Shown piece after piece: positions 53,696 through 64,000 of a stretch of 64,000 nucleotides of DNA. Below the pieces are notes generated by a model, which was given only the letters and a program-made list of their open reading frames with translations, made no database searches and had not been told where the DNA came from. Source of the DNA: Lachancea kluyveri NRRL Y-12651 (lineage: Eukaryota > Ascomycota > Saccharomycetes > Saccharomycetales > Saccharomycetaceae); NCBI GenBank assembly GCA_000149225.2, contig CM000694.1, forward strand, positions 2,047,623 through 2,111,622, written 5' to 3'. Position 1 is the stretch's first letter. Each line of letters begins with the position of its first letter. Made by a program: the position numbers and the translations under genes.

Positions 53696-54891
53696 TAGAT
53701 ATTTGCTTTTTTTTAAGCGTCAAGAGCACGGGAGATACCCTCTTTTTTATTTGCGGATAAGAGAAGAAGAGAGAAAAAGAAGGGTTATTATTGTTTCATT
53801 CTTTCATTATCATATTTTAGGTTTATTTCTTTTTTTTTTTTTTTTTTTTTCTTCTTCTTTCCATATTTTTATTTTACTTTCTGGGGTTTTGTATACCATT
53901 ATTCGGTCTGTTTTCTATGTATATGGAATTTGTTGAATCGTTAGCCCGTTACAGTTTTATAAGTCGTTATAATGGTTTGCTGCTACCATAGATTGCCAGA
54001 ACACTTTGATACAAGCTAATATTATACTATGAAAATCAAAGCAAAAAAAAACGACAACAACGAAAACAATCAAGCGATAAGGCCACTATATACAGCACCC
54101 CAGCTTTAGGCTTACGGGTGAAGGTTGGGTCACTTGGACGTCTAGTATAGTAAAGCTGAGATAAAATTGACTCCGGGTCCCTCTGTTTCGCCAGGATACT
54201 CAATCACGTGGTCATGTGGCTACGATCCACAGATACTGGCGCCGCGAGCGATGTAGCGTCAGTAAAATATATATTTTATTTCACAGAGGCTTTTGAAATT
54301 TCAAAAATAGGAAACTATCAACTATTTGAATTATGGAACTTATTTTTTTAGCAACTTCGATGGGTTGCCCTTTTAATACTATAGAGACAACCTCCAAACA
54401 CCGGACATAGTGAAGTCAAGATTTGTTTATTTGGAGCAACAGTGAGTACGGTACGCAGTTACCAACACGGTAGTTAAACTCAATGTAAAACCATATCATT
54501 GCTGAATTAAAATAAAAAATAAAAACAACTCTGAATTTTACATTACTATGCCATTTACTGTGCACCCTCAAAAATTTAAGTAAGGAGAAATGTTTAGCAG
54601 AATCAGTGTCCTGTTGCAGAAAGCATAATAAAATATAACGCATATTCGATTTATGTGATATGTATCAGACTAAACCATAGAAGAATGAGATATTCAAAAA
54701 AAGAAAGAAATTTTTCAAATCATAGCATTGAAAAAGATAGAGAAAGATCAACATTTCCATCCAACGGAAACTTTTAAACCCTTTTCATTTCAAATAAACC
54801 GCAATCAAGAAGAGGAGCTTCACCAGTTGAGACACAATGAGCCCTTAAAACATAACAATAGCATATCAGCTATTCATAAAAATACTTAAGC
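53696..54891. other. Long convergent intergenic region KNS1 / ATG39-like
   Basis: These 1196 bases separate two gene 3' ends, which need far less. There is a T-run (53830-53850) next to KNS1, then a promoter-like block with a CACGTG at 54205-54210 and a TATATATTTTA element near 54269. The ORFs after it are tiny (a 25-codon plus-strand ORF from 54333; a 75-codon minus-strand ORF). No product is recognised. Confidence 0.45.
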
Positions 54892-55983
54892 TTAACGCTC
54901 ATTTTTGAATTTTAGCATGAGTAGAGTTCTTCGCCACTTATTAGAAATGTTATCGGCACCACCTGCAAATAATCCCGAGCATTTTTGGAAAAAATGCTTC
55001 GCACTAATGTTACGAGCCTTCTGGAAAACAGAGTCTCTAGCTGAAATTATTTTCTCATAAGTTATTATAGTCTTTTTTTCAAAAGAGGAGTAAAAATCAG
55101 TGGTGCTCCTTACAAGGGGTGTGCACAACTCACACACAGTACCATAAGTTGCCACTGTTCTAGAAGACAGCGCCTTAATTATCACCGTCGTCTTTTGTGA
55201 AACAGATCTAAATTTCCAGACAGTATTTTGGAAAGATCTTTTAATTATTGGCGCAACACTCCAGCGTGCAGCATCGAAATTCTTGTTTACGGTGGTGGTA
55301 GCCCTGTCAAATATATCCTTAACATTAAATTGTTTCATACCTGCCCACATAAAACCAACGTATTTCGATAATTCAAATTTGTAAGCATCCCAGGTAGAGA
55401 TTTCTGAGGTTATCGGATAAGCAGTACGGCTCTCAAAGTCTACATAAAACTTACTGGGTGGAGTATCATACCCAAATGGTACTCGGAACTCAATACCATT
55501 GTAGATAATACCATCGCTAGTAACAAGTGGAGCGTTGGCACCAGGAGCGTTAGAAGCCACCATCGAACCATAATAGTAGCTTTGCACCAAATGGGTAGCT
55601 AACAAAGTCGTAAAAGACGTCAACAGAATAACTTGCCAGGTCCTTAGGTTAGCAACGATATCGGAGATAGTTCCAAAAGCCCTCACAAATCGTCTAGAGC
55701 AAAAAAAACCGGAGGAATCATCCTCAAAAGTTCTGTCGATATCAGAAGCCGTGTCTGTAGATCCAGAACGAGTTAAAGTATCCAAGCTAAAATCAACGTC
55801 ATTTTCCTCAGGGGGATTCACTGGTAAGTCCGATTCATCACTACTGGTGTTGGACAAAATATCATCAAAATTGCTAGCATCAGAAACACTATCAATGGAG
55901 ATTTGGGATTTAGAAGCCTTCGTAGGATTTTTGTAAAAATTAATCAAGCTCCAACTCTTATCAGCCTTTTGCTTGTGGGGCAT
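54892..55983 (-). CDS. ATG39: ATG39-like nuclear-envelope autophagy receptor (copy A)
   Basis: Candidate ortholog of Atg39, the receptor that selects outer-nuclear-membrane/ER for autophagy. The 363-aa product has an N-terminal AIM-type Atg8-binding motif W11-S-L-I14, an acidic serine cluster DDILSNTSSDESD (residues 40-52) like an Atg11-binding region, one transmembrane segment (about 116-135, WQVILLTSFTTLLATHLVQ), and a luminal part with amphipathic-looking basic helices near the end. This matches Atg39 design (398 aa, W8-x-x-L11, one TM, luminal helices). Position also fits: S. cerevisiae ATG39 (YLR312C) follows CDC25 after a small dubious gene. Sequence identity to Atg39 was not checked. 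The gene directly upstream encodes a similar protein. Confidence 0.62.
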   Translation of the reverse strand: MPHKQKADKSWSLINFYKNPTKASKSQISIDSVSDASNFDDILSNTSSDESDLPVNPPEENDVDFSLDTLTRSGSTDTASDIDRTFEDDSSGFFCSRRFVRAFGTISDIVANLRTWQVILLTSFTTLLATHLVQSYYYGSMVASNAPGANAPLVTSDGIIYNGIEFRVPFGYDTPPSKFYVDFESRTAYPITSEISTWDAYKFELSKYVGFMWAGMKQFNVKDIFDRATTTVNKNFDAARWSVAPIIKRSFQNTVWKFRSVSQKTTVIIKALSSRTVATYGTVCELCTPLVRSTTDFYSSFEKKTIITYEKIISARDSVFQKARNISAKHFFQKCSGLFAGGADNISNKWRRTLLMLKFKNER

Positions 55984-56254
55984 CTCAATGAATGTTAGGT
56001 TGGGCAGTGAGGAATAGTAGAAAATTCAGTCGATAAATCTAGAGAAACTGTCTTGAAATATTTTTAAATATTTGATACACCTGACACTGGTGAATTTTTT
56101 ACAACTAACCAGTAGGTTGATCGCTGTAGGAAGGGGGGTATATAGCAGATCAGAAAGCCCCTTGCGGTTTATTAAGCTGCTGCGATGGCAATCCGTTCTT
56201 AGTGATTATGACATTTCAGATTTCCATACAGACATTTGAAATTAAAAGACAATT

Positions 56255-57628
56255 CTACATAAGAAATACACTCAACCATGGATTTCGATTTCTGAAATAG
56301 CTCCAGTATCCAGACAGCACCATTTTGGAAAAAAACCCGAGTACTTCGTTGCTGCTTCTGCACCATCTTCTGTCTACGAAAATGCCATTTTTACATAAAT
56401 CCTTGCATGTTCTTTTCTCCGCGACCTGAAGTTTCTTGAAGAGCGCTTTGCTTCTCTTCTTGGCCAACTGTAGGTTGTATGTGCCCTTTCTTCGAAGTCT
56501 TATAATTACCGGAATACTCTTCTGTTGATACTTTTTAAACTTCTTGCCAACGGATCTGTATAGCTCTTTTACTTTTCTCCTACAGCTGGGGATGGTGCTA
56601 TCATTGAACCATTTCCACCGGTCGTCGAGTTCCATTTGTAACAGGTGACATCTGTCTAGGAATTTTATGTGGTAACGTTTAATGCTTGTTTCGAATTTGG
56701 CAACTGCAACTGAGCTTGCCGTTCGGAATATCCTTATTGCATCTAAACTTGCCTTACAAAGTGTAAGCGCAACTGGCTTGCTCCTTTCCTGAGTGTAATT
56801 AAACATATCGCGCGCGACACCCCTAGCGCTCCTAATCCTGTCATTGAAGTGAACGCCTTTAAAGAGTTCTGTCAAAGCTTGACTGACGCTTTTCGCACTA
56901 TTATGCCCTGAGGGTAAGCCCAAGCAGAGCTCTGTTTCTGTGGCGGTAAAGTAATAGTTGCAAATGAGCCTCACCTTTTCAACCTCTTCAAAACCATCTT
57001 GCCTGCTTTCTAAACTGACAGGGAAAACCAGCCCTGAATTAGAATCAAATATATACCTGAAGCCAGATAACCATGTGGCGTTAGTCAACTGGGATAGACA
57101 ATCAAAATCGTTCTCTCCCTTACAAAGAGAAGCAAACGACAGATGCGATTTCAAATCAGTCAATGTCTCAGTGTTTGTTCCCATGTCATAGCTAGCCAAT
57201 ACAACGTTGCTTACTTCTTGATTTCCACTTTTCATTGTCACAGAGCTGGCCACTGATGACAGATATCTTACTTTGGAGGCGATGATCAGAGTGGCTAACG
57301 AAAATGCAGTCCACAGAAATAGGTTTTGAATCTTGTGAGGAAATGGTCTGTTTATGACCGTGTGGTACATCTTGACCGCAATTAAACAGCTTTGCACAAA
57401 GATGTTTTCGATTTGTGCATAGAGTTCTTTAACATCTTGCGTTAAAGATGTAGATGTTCTGGTGACATTCTGTGAAAGATCAGGAATGTTGTTACTTGGA
57501 AGGGCCTTCTCACTGTTTTCGCTAGATTCAGAAAGAACGTCGTCATCAGAAATAAACTCTGCCATTAATCCACTACCTGATTCACACACACCCTCTGAAA
57601 TATTAATCCAACTGTTCTCTACCGACAT
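56255..57628 (-). CDS. ATG39-like single-pass membrane protein (copy B)
   Basis: The first ATG in the frame is at 57628, giving 457 aa. It repeats the design of copy A: W7-I-N-I10 close to the start, the acidic serine cluster DDDVLSESSENSE (residues 28-40), one transmembrane segment (about 102-119, FLWTAFSLATLIIASK), then a luminal part of basic helices rich in Lys/Arg. A shared-looking element is F-D/E-S-x-x-x-x-x-F/Y-P after the TM segment. Similarity to copy A is weak overall, so the pair is old or fast-evolving. It lies head to tail with copy A, 271 bases apart. Function is inferred from architecture only; it might instead be another ER/nuclear-envelope protein. Confidence 0.5.
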   Translation of the reverse strand: MSVENSWINISEGVCESGSGLMAEFISDDDVLSESSENSEKALPSNNIPDLSQNVTRTSTSLTQDVKELYAQIENIFVQSCLIAVKMYHTVINRPFPHKIQNLFLWTAFSLATLIIASKVRYLSSVASSVTMKSGNQEVSNVVLASYDMGTNTETLTDLKSHLSFASLCKGENDFDCLSQLTNATWLSGFRYIFDSNSGLVFPVSLESRQDGFEEVEKVRLICNYYFTATETELCLGLPSGHNSAKSVSQALTELFKGVHFNDRIRSARGVARDMFNYTQERSKPVALTLCKASLDAIRIFRTASSVAVAKFETSIKRYHIKFLDRCHLLQMELDDRWKWFNDSTIPSCRRKVKELYRSVGKKFKKYQQKSIPVIIRLRRKGTYNLQLAKKRSKALFKKLQVAEKRTCKDLCKNGIFVDRRWCRSSNEVLGFFSKMVLSGYWSYFRNRNPWLSVFLM

Positions 57629-57878
57629 TTTTATTGCTTTCCACACTGCAAGGAGGAAAATTAAGAATGGGAAAATTGTGCTTTTCCATTCTAAACTCAC
57701 TTGTCATTAGTCAATTTCAGACGCACTCAAACACTTAAACCTGACACGCGGCATCCCTGCCCACCCCTAAAAAAGAAATGTGGTGATAGTCTCAGTAATA
57801 GAATGTCAGAAAGCTTATGCACTAATTTTCATGATATTGTACTATACAGTTTTAGAACTACAGGAAACAATTCTCTCA

Positions 57879-59013
57879 TCAAGAGCTTAAAATCGTGGTT
57901 TTACTACCGGTTATCTCTCTGACCTTTTGATGCAATTCAGCAACACGTCCAGCCATATCCATGAACAACTCAAATTCCTCCATCACAGTGGACACAATGG
58001 CGTTGATGCCGGTTTTCAACCCAATGACATCCGCACCGTTTTCCTGAGGGTTGTGTTCTGGATTGCTACCAAACATGTCACTGTCAATGCCATTGACTGC
58101 GCTTTCAATATCGGCTAGAACGCGGAAGTACTCATCCAATTTGCTCTTATACAGCTGGATTTTCTCTTGAAAAAACTTGTCCAACTCTACAGATGAGATT
58201 TTTGTACCGGGAGTCAACAGTTGTTGGAGAATTGTGGAAAAAGTTTCTGAATCAGCAATGCTTTGATCAGTGATTTCCTTTATGCTATTAATTTTCTTCA
58301 AGTCTTGCGCTAGTGACTGATTTGTTAAAGAGTGATTTTTCAGCAAAAATTTGATGTCGCGTGGAATAGACTGGATCAGTTCAATATGGTCCTCTGTGTC
58401 TGCTTTCAAATGGTATGAAATACTGACTTGCTTCTGTATGTATTGATCAAGTTGCTCAATTTCTTGACGAATCTGTGGAGGTAGATCGATAATTCTGGTC
58501 ATCGGTGTTATTGGCAATTGAGAGATGCTTTGTAACGCAGATTGCTGTTGCTGCTGCTGCATACTTAGAAATCCAGTATTGGAGGTGGTGTTATTATTAC
58601 CAAACAGAGATGTGCCAGTGGGTTTGTTACCAAACAAACCACCAGAGCTTGAATTGTTATTATTGTTACCAAACAAGTTACTGGAATTAGTAGTGTTAGC
58701 ATTGTTACCGAACAGTGATGTACCTGATGGTTTGTTACCGAAAAGACCATCTGCTGGGGGAGCATTGTTACCACCAGTTCCGAACAAGCCACCAGAGGCG
58801 CTTGCAGTGTTATTGTTATTACTACCGAACAGGCCACCTGTAGTGTTCCCAGCTTGCTTGTTACCAAATAGACCACCGGACGTAGTGCCAGTCACGTTGG
58901 TACTTCCGAATAGACCACCGGGAGCAGGGTTACTTGTAGCATTACTCTGACCAAGGAATCCACCTGTATTTGTAGCAGCAGGCTTATTGCCAAACAAACT
59001 ACCGGACTGTTGG

Positions 59014-59046
<33 letters not shown>

Positions 59047-59492
59047 TGGCCAAACAAACCGCCTGATTGCTGCTGTTGGTTGTTGTTTTGTTGGCCAAAC
59101 AAACCACCTGTAGGCGCAGACGGTTGGTTGTTCTGACCAAACAGCCCACCACTTGGCTGCTGCTGCTGCTGCTGCTGCTGCTGGCCAAATAGCCCGCCAC
59201 CACCGGCATTTGGCTGCTGGTTATTATTACCAAACAAACCGGATGCTGGAGCATTGCTGTTGCTGTTATTAGTGATAGAGTTATTCTGACCAAACAAACC
59301 ACCTCCAGACTGCAATTGGTTGTTGGATTGTTGCCCGAACAATCCACCACCACCAGCGTTGGTATTGCTTTGACCAAACAGTCCACCACCCGATTGTTGT
59401 TGAGAAGAGTTGGAGTTGTTGTTCTGACCGAACAGTCCTCCACCGGTGCTACCAGGAGCACCAGCGGATGCAGATCTACCAAAATTGAACAT
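57879..59492 (-). CDS. NUP49: GLFG nucleoporin Nup49
   Basis: Central-channel nucleoporin of the Nup62-Nup57(Nup54)-Nup49(Nup58) complex. The 537-aa product (S. cerevisiae 472) has about 20 GLFG-type repeats separated by Asn/Gln-rich spacers in the first 300 residues, then LPITPMTRI and the coiled-coil domain (LPPQIRQEIEQLDQYIQKQV, and LLTPGTKISSVELDKFFQ), which match Nup49 rather than Nup57. The extra length comes from the repeat region, which carries triplet tracts: poly-Gln (59157-59183) and poly-Asn (59013-59045). It is divergent from XRN1, the same pair as S. cerevisiae YGL172W/YGL173C. Confidence 0.95.
59013..59045 (-). repeat. Triplet repeat (GTT)n coding poly-Asn in NUP49
   Basis: About eleven GTT units on the plus strand encode consecutive Asn in Nup49 on the minus strand. 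A CTG-type tract coding Gln lies nearby (59157-59183). Both are likely length-polymorphic. Confidence 0.75.
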
Positions 59493-60079
59493 CAGATGTA
59501 TGTATTTCGCCTTGTTTCCTTACCACCTTCGAAGTAAACAGACTCGATGCGATCTAGTTTTGGCGTATGCGTTCCACCATGCTAAAAAATTTTTGAACAT
59601 GGCCTTGAACAACTGTCGTACAAAAATATACTGACTTTTGGGTTGTCGAGATACCTATACTAAGCCAAAGAATATGCATTGGCAGCTGGTATTACAGTTT
59701 CTATAGACTATGAAAATAGATCTTGAAGCAGACATATACGACAAACCCTTCATTAGTCAGACCACCCAGTTATCTTTTCGTTAGCAATTGCTCGGCTGTC
59801 TGGGATTTCAAACTATTACCCTGCCTTAGAGGTTTTTTTTCAGTTTCTCGTCCAGAAAAGTAGAAAATTTGCCACCTTAGATGAAAAGTACCCTTAGTCC
59901 TTGATAAAAACATTCAAAACTAACAGTTTAAAGAGAAAATTAAAAGGACTTTCAGAGACTGTCATTAGGTTATCGTATATCTCTATTCCCTACTTCCTGA
60001 TTGTATTACTACTTCCATCTTTTTCTATTTCAGTTCTCGTTTTTATTTCGTTTTTGTTTTCTGTGATTGTTTAAACGCC
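59493..60079. other. Divergent promoter region NUP49 / XRN1
   Basis: These 587 bases separate two divergent ATGs. They are AT-rich with T-tracts near XRN1 (about 60019-60060). I see no named site or small ORF of note. Confidence 0.5.
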
Positions 60080-63000
60080 ATGGGTATCCCAAAATTCTTC
60101 AGGTACATCTCTGAGAGATGGCCAATGATTTCTCAACTTATTGATGAATCTCAAATTCCAGAATTCGACAACTTGTATCTAGATATGAATTCCATTTTGC
60201 ATACATGCACTCACGCCAACGATGATGATGTTACGAAGAGGGTATCAGAGGAAGAAGTTTTTGCTAAAATCTTCAGCTACATCGACCATTTGTTTCATAC
60301 TATTAAGCCAAAGCAAACGTTTTACATGGCTATCGATGGTGTCGCTCCTAGAGCCAAAATGAACCAGCAGAGAGCGCGTAGATTTAGAACAGCCATTGAT
60401 GCTGAAAAAAACCTACAGAAGGCCATCGATAATGGTGAAGAGATTCCCAAGGGTGAGGCCTTTGACTCAAATGCCATTACTCCGGGAACCGAGTTCATGG
60501 CCAAACTGACCCACAATTTGAAGTATTTCATCCACGACAAAATATCAAACGATTCACTATGGGCTGATGTTAATATCATCTTTTCCGGCCACGAAGTACC
60601 CGGTGAAGGTGAGCATAAAATCATGGACTACATCAGAAATATGAGAGCCCAAAAGGATTACAACCCAAATACTAGGCATTGTATTTATGGTTTAGATGCT
60701 GATTTGATCATGTTGGGGCTATCGACACACGACCCCCACTTTGCCTTACTAAGAGAAGAGGTGACCTTTGGGAGACGCCAAAAGGCCAAACCTTTAGAAC
60801 AACAGAACTTTTTCCTGTTGCATTTGTCTGTGTTGAGAGAATATTTGGAGTTAGAATTTCAAGAGATCTCCGATGATTTGCAGTTCGAGTACGATTTTGA
60901 ACGTATTTTGGATGATTTCCTTCTTGTTATGTTTGTTATCGGTAACGATTTCTTGCCCAACCTACCAGATTTGCATCTAAATAAAGGTGCATTCCCAGTT
61001 CTGTTGCAGACTTTTAAAGAAGCCTTGAGGCATATGGATGGTTACATTAATGAACAAGGTACAATCAATTTTCAGAGGTTTAGCGTCTGGCTAAAATATT
61101 TGTCAGAGTTTGAGTTGATGAATTTCGAAAAAGACGATGTCGACGTTGAATGGTTTAACCAACAGTTGGAAAACATTTCTATTCAAGGTGAAAGGAAAAG
61201 AGCCAGAATTGGCAAGAAATTACTATTGAAGCAGCAAAAGAAACTCGTCGGTATGATAAAACCTTGGCTTTTGAAAACAATTTCTACAAAATTTCCAGCC
61301 AACATCACCGAAGACCAGATCCCAACACTGCCTTTAGAAGGCGAGGTCGTCATTGAAAATTTGGACTTTCTCAAAGAGTTGGCATTCAATCTTGGTTTAT
61401 TTATCGTTCACCATAAGTCCAAAGATACATACTCCCTGAAATTTGATATTGACGGAATCGACCCCAATGAGTCCGAAGAACAGCACGAGGAACGTATCCA
61501 ATCCATAAGACGTTCTATCAAGAAATACGAACAGGCAGTTCTAGTCGAAGATAAGGAAGAGCTGGAAGAGGAGCAAGAAATCTACAATGAAAGGTTTGAA
61601 CGTTGGAAAAACGAGTACTATGTCGATAAATTGGGATTCGACTACAAAGACGAAGACGAGTTGAAGGAAATGACCGAAAATTATGTCGAAGGTTTACAAT
61701 GGGTCCTATATTATTACTACAAGGGTTGTCAGTCTTGGTCCTGGTATTACAAGTACCACTATGCACCACGTATTTCAGATATAAAAAAAGGTCTAGACAA
61801 AAAGATCGAATTCAACAAGGGTCGCCCATTTGCACCATTCCAACAGTTGATGGCTGTGTTACCGGAAAGATCCAAAAACTTGATCCCACCTGCGTATAGA
61901 CCATTGATGTCTGATGAAAAATCGCCAATTTTGGACTTCTATCCTCATGAGGTCGAACTAGATAAGAATGGTAAGACTGCTGACTGGGAGGCTGTTGTTA
62001 AGTTGTCTTTTGTTGATGAAAAAAGATTGATTGAAGCAATGGCTCCGTATGATGTTAAATTATCGCCAGAAGAGAAAAAGAGAAACAGCTTTGGCACCGA
62101 TTTGGTTTTTATTTTCAACCCACAAGTAGACAACGTATACAAGACTCCCTTGAGTGGCATCTTTTCTGATATCGAACACAACCACTGTGTTGAACGCGAG
62201 TTTGTTCCAAAGTCAATGGATGGCTTAGAGCTGTTGTTTGGTTTGCCAAAGGGTGCCAAATTAGGCGTTGAAGCTTTGGCTGGTTTTCCAACACTAAAAT
62301 CTATTCCATTTGATAACAGCTTGCAATACAATGAATGTGTTGTTTTTCAACAACCATCCAGGCAACAGTCAATGTTGTTATACATTAAGGATATTTTTAA
62401 AGAAGGAAATCTAACCTTAGATGAAGTTGCTAAAAGACATGTTGGCAACATCATTTACACTAGATGGCCATATTCAAGGGAATCGAAATTGTTGTCTATA
62501 ACTGATGGTCAAACTATCTACGAAGGTGCTCAAACCACCAACGCTAAAGGTAAGAGTTACATCAAGATAAACTCTAGACCTGTCGATGACGTTGAAAGGA
62601 AAGAATTTAGATCACTAAAGGCCAATATGATTAGAAATTATTCCAAACGAAAAGGTGTTATTTTAGATGATGTCAGAGCCATCGTCAAGGTTGTTCCAGT
62701 CAATGGCTTGGCCAGAGATGCTGACGGTTCATACTTGAAAACTTTCTCTTTCCATGAAGAATTTTACCCATTGCAGCTGGTCGTCGAAGACGTTGAAAAC
62801 AAAGATGAAAGATTTATGGAGAAACCACCACTTCCAATTGACCAAGAGTATCCTCAAGACTCTCATGTCATCTTTCTGGGTGATTACGCGTACGGAGGAG
62901 AAGCCGCTGTTGATGGTTACAGCAGCTCAACAAGGCTGAAGTTAACCGTAGTTAAAAGATCTATGAAAGCAGAACCAAAAATTGGAAAAGTGAGAGCAAG

Positions 63001-64000
63001 AATCGATCAAAGTAGCGTTCGTTACTATCCATCATATATCATTGCCAAAAGGTTGCAAATACACCCATTATTTTTGTCCAAGTTGACTTCCAAATTCCTA
63101 ATTACTGACACAAACAATAGACAGACCAACGTGGGGCTAATGATCAAGTTCGAGGCCCGCCACGAGAAAGTCTTGGGCTATTCTAGGCGTAATGTTAAAG
63201 GCTGGGAGTACTCAGACATGGCCATGAGTTTAATAATGGAGTACAGACAAGCCTTTCCGGATTTTTTTGCAAAATTGTCTAAACTGGGTAACAGTATTCC
63301 AAACATTCAAGATCTATATCCTGACGTAGAGTCCAGCAAGCTAAAGTTTCTGTTGCAGAACGTTTCTAGTTGGTTGAAAAATGTCAGACAACCTTTTGTT
63401 ACTGTCTCTTTAGAAAGTGACTCTTTGACTAAAGTGTCAATTGCCGCTGTTGAGGACGAAATTGAAAGAATCGTTCAGCAACCAGATGTTTCTGAAAAGA
63501 AGCAGCTGGCCAAAGTTCCACGTGAGGCCGTGTTGGATCCAAAGGTATCCTTTGCATTGCTACGTACTCAAACATTCGAGTTAGGTGATCGTGTTATTTA
63601 TGTCCAAGATTCTGGTAAAGTACCATTATTCTCCAAGGGTACTGTTGTCGGCTATACTAGTCTTGGCAAAACGGTCTCTATTCAAGTTTTATTTGATAAT
63701 GAAATTGTTGCCGGTAATAATTTTGGTGGGAGGTTGAGAACTAAGCGTGGGTTGGGTCTGGATTCGTCATTCTTGTTAAATATCACCAACAGACAGTTTA
63801 TTTACCACTCCAAAGCATCAAAGAAGGCAAAGGAAACTTCGGCAGTAAACAACAAAAACAGCAAAAAGAATGTTCAAACTCGTTTACTCCAGAAGAAAAA
63901 AGTTGACGAGCTAAAAAAGAAGCAAGCACATGAATTGTTGACGGTTATCAAAAAAGGTGAAGATGAAAGTGACGAGGAGCTCCCACCGAACGATGAAGTC
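60080..64000 (+). CDS. XRN1: 5'-3' exoribonuclease 1 (partial, runs off window)
   Basis: The main cytoplasmic 5'-3' mRNA decay nuclease. The ATG is at 60080 and 1307 codons are open to the window edge, with no stop; the S. cerevisiae protein is 1528 aa, so roughly the C-terminal 15% is missing. It starts MGIPKFFRYISERWP. The N-terminal nuclease shows its acidic catalytic residues in NLYLDMNSILHTC, GEGEHKIMDYIRN and YGLDADLIMLGL, and MFVIGNDFLPNLP. The PAZ-like, KOW-like and SH3-like regions follow, with HKKGEDESDEE-type low-complexity sequence at the edge. No frame disruption was seen. It is divergent from NUP49 as in S. cerevisiae (KEM1, YGL173C). Confidence 0.97.
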   Translation, partial: MGIPKFFRYISERWPMISQLIDESQIPEFDNLYLDMNSILHTCTHANDDDVTKRVSEEEVFAKIFSYIDHLFHTIKPKQTFYMAIDGVAPRAKMNQQRARRFRTAIDAEKNLQKAIDNGEEIPKGEAFDSNAITPGTEFMAKLTHNLKYFIHDKISNDSLWADVNIIFSGHEVPGEGEHKIMDYIRNMRAQKDYNPNTRHCIYGLDADLIMLGLSTHDPHFALLREEVTFGRRQKAKPLEQQNFFLLHLSVLREYLELEFQEISDDLQFEYDFERILDDFLLVMFVIGNDFLPNLPDLHLNKGAFPVLLQTFKEALRHMDGYINEQGTINFQRFSVWLKYLSEFELMNFEKDDVDVEWFNQQLENISIQGERKRARIGKKLLLKQQKKLVGMIKPWLLKTISTKFPANITEDQIPTLPLEGEVVIENLDFLKELAFNLGLFIVHHKSKDTYSLKFDIDGIDPNESEEQHEERIQSIRRSIKKYEQAVLVEDKEELEEEQEIYNERFERWKNEYYVDKLGFDYKDEDELKEMTENYVEGLQWVLYYYYKGCQSWSWYYKYHYAPRISDIKKGLDKKIEFNKGRPFAPFQQLMAVLPERSKNLIPPAYRPLMSDEKSPILDFYPHEVELDKNGKTADWEAVVKLSFVDEKRLIEAMAPYDVKLSPEEKKRNSFGTDLVFIFNPQVDNVYKTPLSGIFSDIEHNHCVEREFVPKSMDGLELLFGLPKGAKLGVEALAGFPTLKSIPFDNSLQYNECVVFQQPSRQQSMLLYIKDIFKEGNLTLDEVAKRHVGNIIYTRWPYSRESKLLSITDGQTIYEGAQTTNAKGKSYIKINSRPVDDVERKEFRSLKANMIRNYSKRKGVILDDVRAIVKVVPVNGLARDADGSYLKTFSFHEEFYPLQLVVEDVENKDERFMEKPPLPIDQEYPQDSHVIFLGDYAYGGEAAVDGYSSSTRLKLTVVKRSMKAEPKIGKVRARIDQSSVRYYPSYIIAKRLQIHPLFLSKLTSKFLITDTNNRQTNVGLMIKFEARHEKVLGYSRRNVKGWEYSDMAMSLIMEYRQAFPDFFAKLSKLGNSIPNIQDLYPDVESSKLKFLLQNVSSWLKNVRQPFVTVSLESDSLTKVSIAAVEDEIERIVQQPDVSEKKQLAKVPREAVLDPKVSFALLRTQTFELGDRVIYVQDSGKVPLFSKGTVVGYTSLGKTVSIQVLFDNEIVAGNNFGGRLRTKRGLGLDSSFLLNITNRQFIYHSKASKKAKETSAVNNKNSKKNVQTRLLQKKKVDELKKKQAHELLTVIKKGEDESDEELPPNDEV

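Noticed and set aside
57629-57700. N-terminal extension of ATG39-like copy B with a hydrophobic segment
   Set aside because: The extended frame has no ATG (its first codon is GTG). An alternative reading as an intron with GTGAGT and TTGCAG ends lacks a TACTAAC branch point, so the ATG at 57628 is used.

Overview
The window is nuclear DNA from a budding yeast of the family Saccharomycetaceae, probably a lineage that split off before the whole-genome duplication (Torulaspora/Zygosaccharomyces/Lachancea grade). Almost every gene has an obvious Saccharomyces cerevisiae counterpart, but the gene order is a zipper of two S. cerevisiae sister regions. MET17, ACO1, STT4, UBC12, CDA, IMH1, CDC25 and an ATG39-like gene correspond to S. 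cerevisiae chromosome XII right arm. BPT1, DPS1, COX19 and KNS1 correspond to the left arm. The first block (eIF4G, TYW3, GTR2) likewise merges two chromosome VII segments. Such interleaving is expected of an unduplicated ancestor-like genome. The species itself cannot be named from the sequence.

Layout. 1-5.8 kb: eIF4G, TYW3 and an intron-containing GTR2. 6-21 kb is the accessory-rich part: four tRNA genes (Arg-UCU, two intron-bearing Leu-UAG, Ile-AAU), six solo LTRs of a Ty1/Ty2-like element plus LTR fragments, a fungal amidase, MET17 and the vacuolar ABC transporter BPT1. No gag or pol coding region is present. 21-30 kb: mitochondrial aconitase and the PI 4-kinase STT4, which has a 5' intron and a 14-nt first exon. 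30-42 kb: a beta-mannosyltransferase family gene absent from S. cerevisiae, UBC12 (its first exon is only the ATG), a small mitochondrial-looking protein, a chitin deacetylase, a TMT1/CRG1-type methyltransferase and the golgin IMH1. 42-54 kb: CDC25, DPS1, COX19, KNS1. 54.9-57.6 kb: two tandem, diverged ATG39-like single-pass membrane proteins. 57.9-64 kb: NUP49 and the 5' 85% or so of XRN1, which runs off the window.

Regulatory signals tie several genes to known circuits. Two Leu3-type palindromes sit upstream of the methyltransferase. Met31/32 and Cbf1 sites plus a TATA box precede MET17. An overlapping divergent pair of Ndt80 middle-sporulation elements precedes the chitin deacetylase. Four GATAA sites precede the amidase. 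The LTRs mostly lie a few hundred bases upstream of tRNA genes, as expected for Ty1-like targeting. The most interesting items are the Leu3-site/methyltransferase pairing, the tandem ATG39-like pair, the introns in GTR2 and STT4, and the duplicated tRNA-Leu block flanking MET17.
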